DNA of 27,182 nt from JAYEIA01 sp964472505 (GTDB taxonomy: Bacteria; Bacteroidota; Bacteroidia; Bacteroidales; JAADGE01), in assembly GCA_964472505.1 (NCBI GenBank), contig CAYYQW010000056.1:1-27182 (forward strand), written 5' to 3'. Each line of letters starts with the position of its first letter. Within the stretch, counting starts at the first letter, position 1. The notes under the pieces are model-generated. The model saw nothing but the letters and a program-made list of their open reading frames with translations, was not told where the DNA came from and did no database searches. This document shows, in pieces, positions 26,706 to 27,182 of this stretch. The position numbers and the translations under genes were made by a program.

Positions 26706-27126
26706 TTAAGGATTTTAAAACAGTATCAATATCCGAAGCTGGACCTTCATAGCTAATATTTTTAGAAGTTCCAGTTGTGTCAACTATTGTAACAGAAAAC
26801 TTTATATGCGTTGGCTCTAAAAATTTCTTATCCGTCAGAGTACTAATATGATTATTTACTGTATTATGGGTTGAATTATCAATTATCTCAATTTGGGGTT
26901 TAGTGTTATCTTCCTTAATAAACTTATCATAAACATAAGTGTACATAACACCTACAAAAATTGGTACAGCAACAGACTTAATAATGTAATTTCCAAGTCG
27001 TTTGTAATCACTATAGAAAGCAAACTCTTGATAAAGTTCATCAGAAATACAAATATCAATTAACTGTTCCTCTGGTAATTTCTCTTTGAAGTACCTTAAA
27101 ATCTCTTCGGTACCAATTGGAAACAT
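26689..27126 (-). CDS. Hypothetical single-pass membrane protein, possibly 5'-truncated by an insertion sequence
   Basis: 145 residues from the ATG at 27126. A ~44-residue acidic N-terminal segment precedes one hydrophobic segment (about 47-66, including SVAVPIFVGVMYTYVY). A polar C-terminal region of about 75 residues follows, with KFSVTIVDTTGTSKNISYEG and a helical end LKSLNEYEE. I do not recognise the family. The frame stays open upstream through the IS21-like repeats to the window edge, where it would encode a GQYHRK/GQYHRN repeat. The original start may therefore have been removed by the insertion, with the ATG at 27126 serving as the present or internal start. Its 3' end overlaps the SEC-C gene by 17 bp (or 11 with the second start), indicating coupled expression. 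Confidence 0.65.
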   Translation of the reverse strand: MFPIGTEEILRYFKEKLPEEQLIDICISDELYQEFAFYSDYKRLGNYIIKSVAVPIFVGVMYTYVYDKFIKEDNTKPQIEIIDNSTHNTVNNHISTLTDKKFLEPTHIKFSVTIVDTTGTSKNISYEGPASDIDTVLKSLNEYEE

Positions 27127-27133
27127 CTGGATA

Positions 27134-27174
27134 TTCCGGTGATACTGACCCCTCTTCCGGTGATATTGACCCCC
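27134..27174. mobile_element. Tandem 21-bp repeats resembling an IS21-family terminus (partial, at window edge)
   Basis: TTCCGGTGATACTGACCCC (27134-27152) and TTCCGGTGATATTGACCCC (27155-27173) are two near-identical units with a 21-bp period. Multiple short direct repeats of the form TTCCGG...TGACCCC just inside a TG-started end are typical, as I recall, of IS21-family insertion sequences, where they are transposase-binding sites. A TG at 27128-27129 could be the element's first bases. The transposase genes (istA/istB) would lie beyond the window, so this is an inferred terminus. Confidence 0.6.
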
Positions 27175-27182
27175 CTCTGATT

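Overview
The window comes from a member of the Bacteroidota, probably a Bacteroidales-like anaerobe or an uncultured relative. The DNA is AT-rich. Promoters show the Bacteroidota -7 box TAnnTTTG rather than a sigma70 -10, and Shine-Dalgarno sites are not conspicuous. The gene families fit the same assignment: a TonB-dependent receptor with a carboxypeptidase-regulatory-like N-terminus, a DUF1599 protein, a ClpC with an Asp-rich linker, a SecA with an extended N-terminal helical insert, and a subtilase with the Bacteroidota-type propeptide.

Region 1 (1-5987, + strand) holds the 3' part of a duplicated-domain DUF1599 gene, then a large MalT-like LuxR regulator (STAND ATPase plus HTH), a 67-residue protein with a recognisable C-terminal motif, and an orphan TonB-dependent receptor. 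Between the regulator and the small gene lie two direct copies and one inverted copy of an ATCAC box, just upstream of a clear TAnnTTTG box. I read this as a regulator, its operator and its target operon (small protein plus receptor). The ligand is unknown.

Region 2 (5988-9642) begins with a gene-free stretch carrying two palindromic repeat elements between convergent genes. It continues with a minus-strand operon: secreted S8 subtilase, PAP2 phosphatase (its ATG abuts the subtilase stop) and a BtuF/FepB-type substrate-binding lipoprotein.

Region 3 (9725-12810, + strand) is an endonuclease/exonuclease/phosphatase-family lipoprotein whose stop codon overlaps the true uvrB start. A 625-bp stretch without a convincing gene follows; it carries a 17-bp direct repeat near each end and a terminator.

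Region 4 (13395-25640) is conserved housekeeping DNA: gyrA and a downstream TPR gene on the minus strand; ung divergent from gyrA; then clpC, pepT and secA on the plus strand (pepT and secA overlap by one base), closed by a strong terminator. It covers topology, uracil repair, proteolysis, peptide trimming and secretion.

Region 5 (25641-27182) looks like acquired accessory DNA. A 126-bp imperfect palindrome with CTAAC/GTTAG ends, built like an integron attC site, sits directly after the stop codon of a two-gene minus-strand unit. That unit encodes a single-pass membrane protein and a zinc-ribbon protein with a C-terminal SEC-C motif. Its other side runs into two tandem 21-bp repeats resembling an IS21-family terminus at the window edge. 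This cassette, and the regulator/operator/receptor module of region 1, are the most interesting parts. No rRNA, tRNA or CRISPR array was seen.
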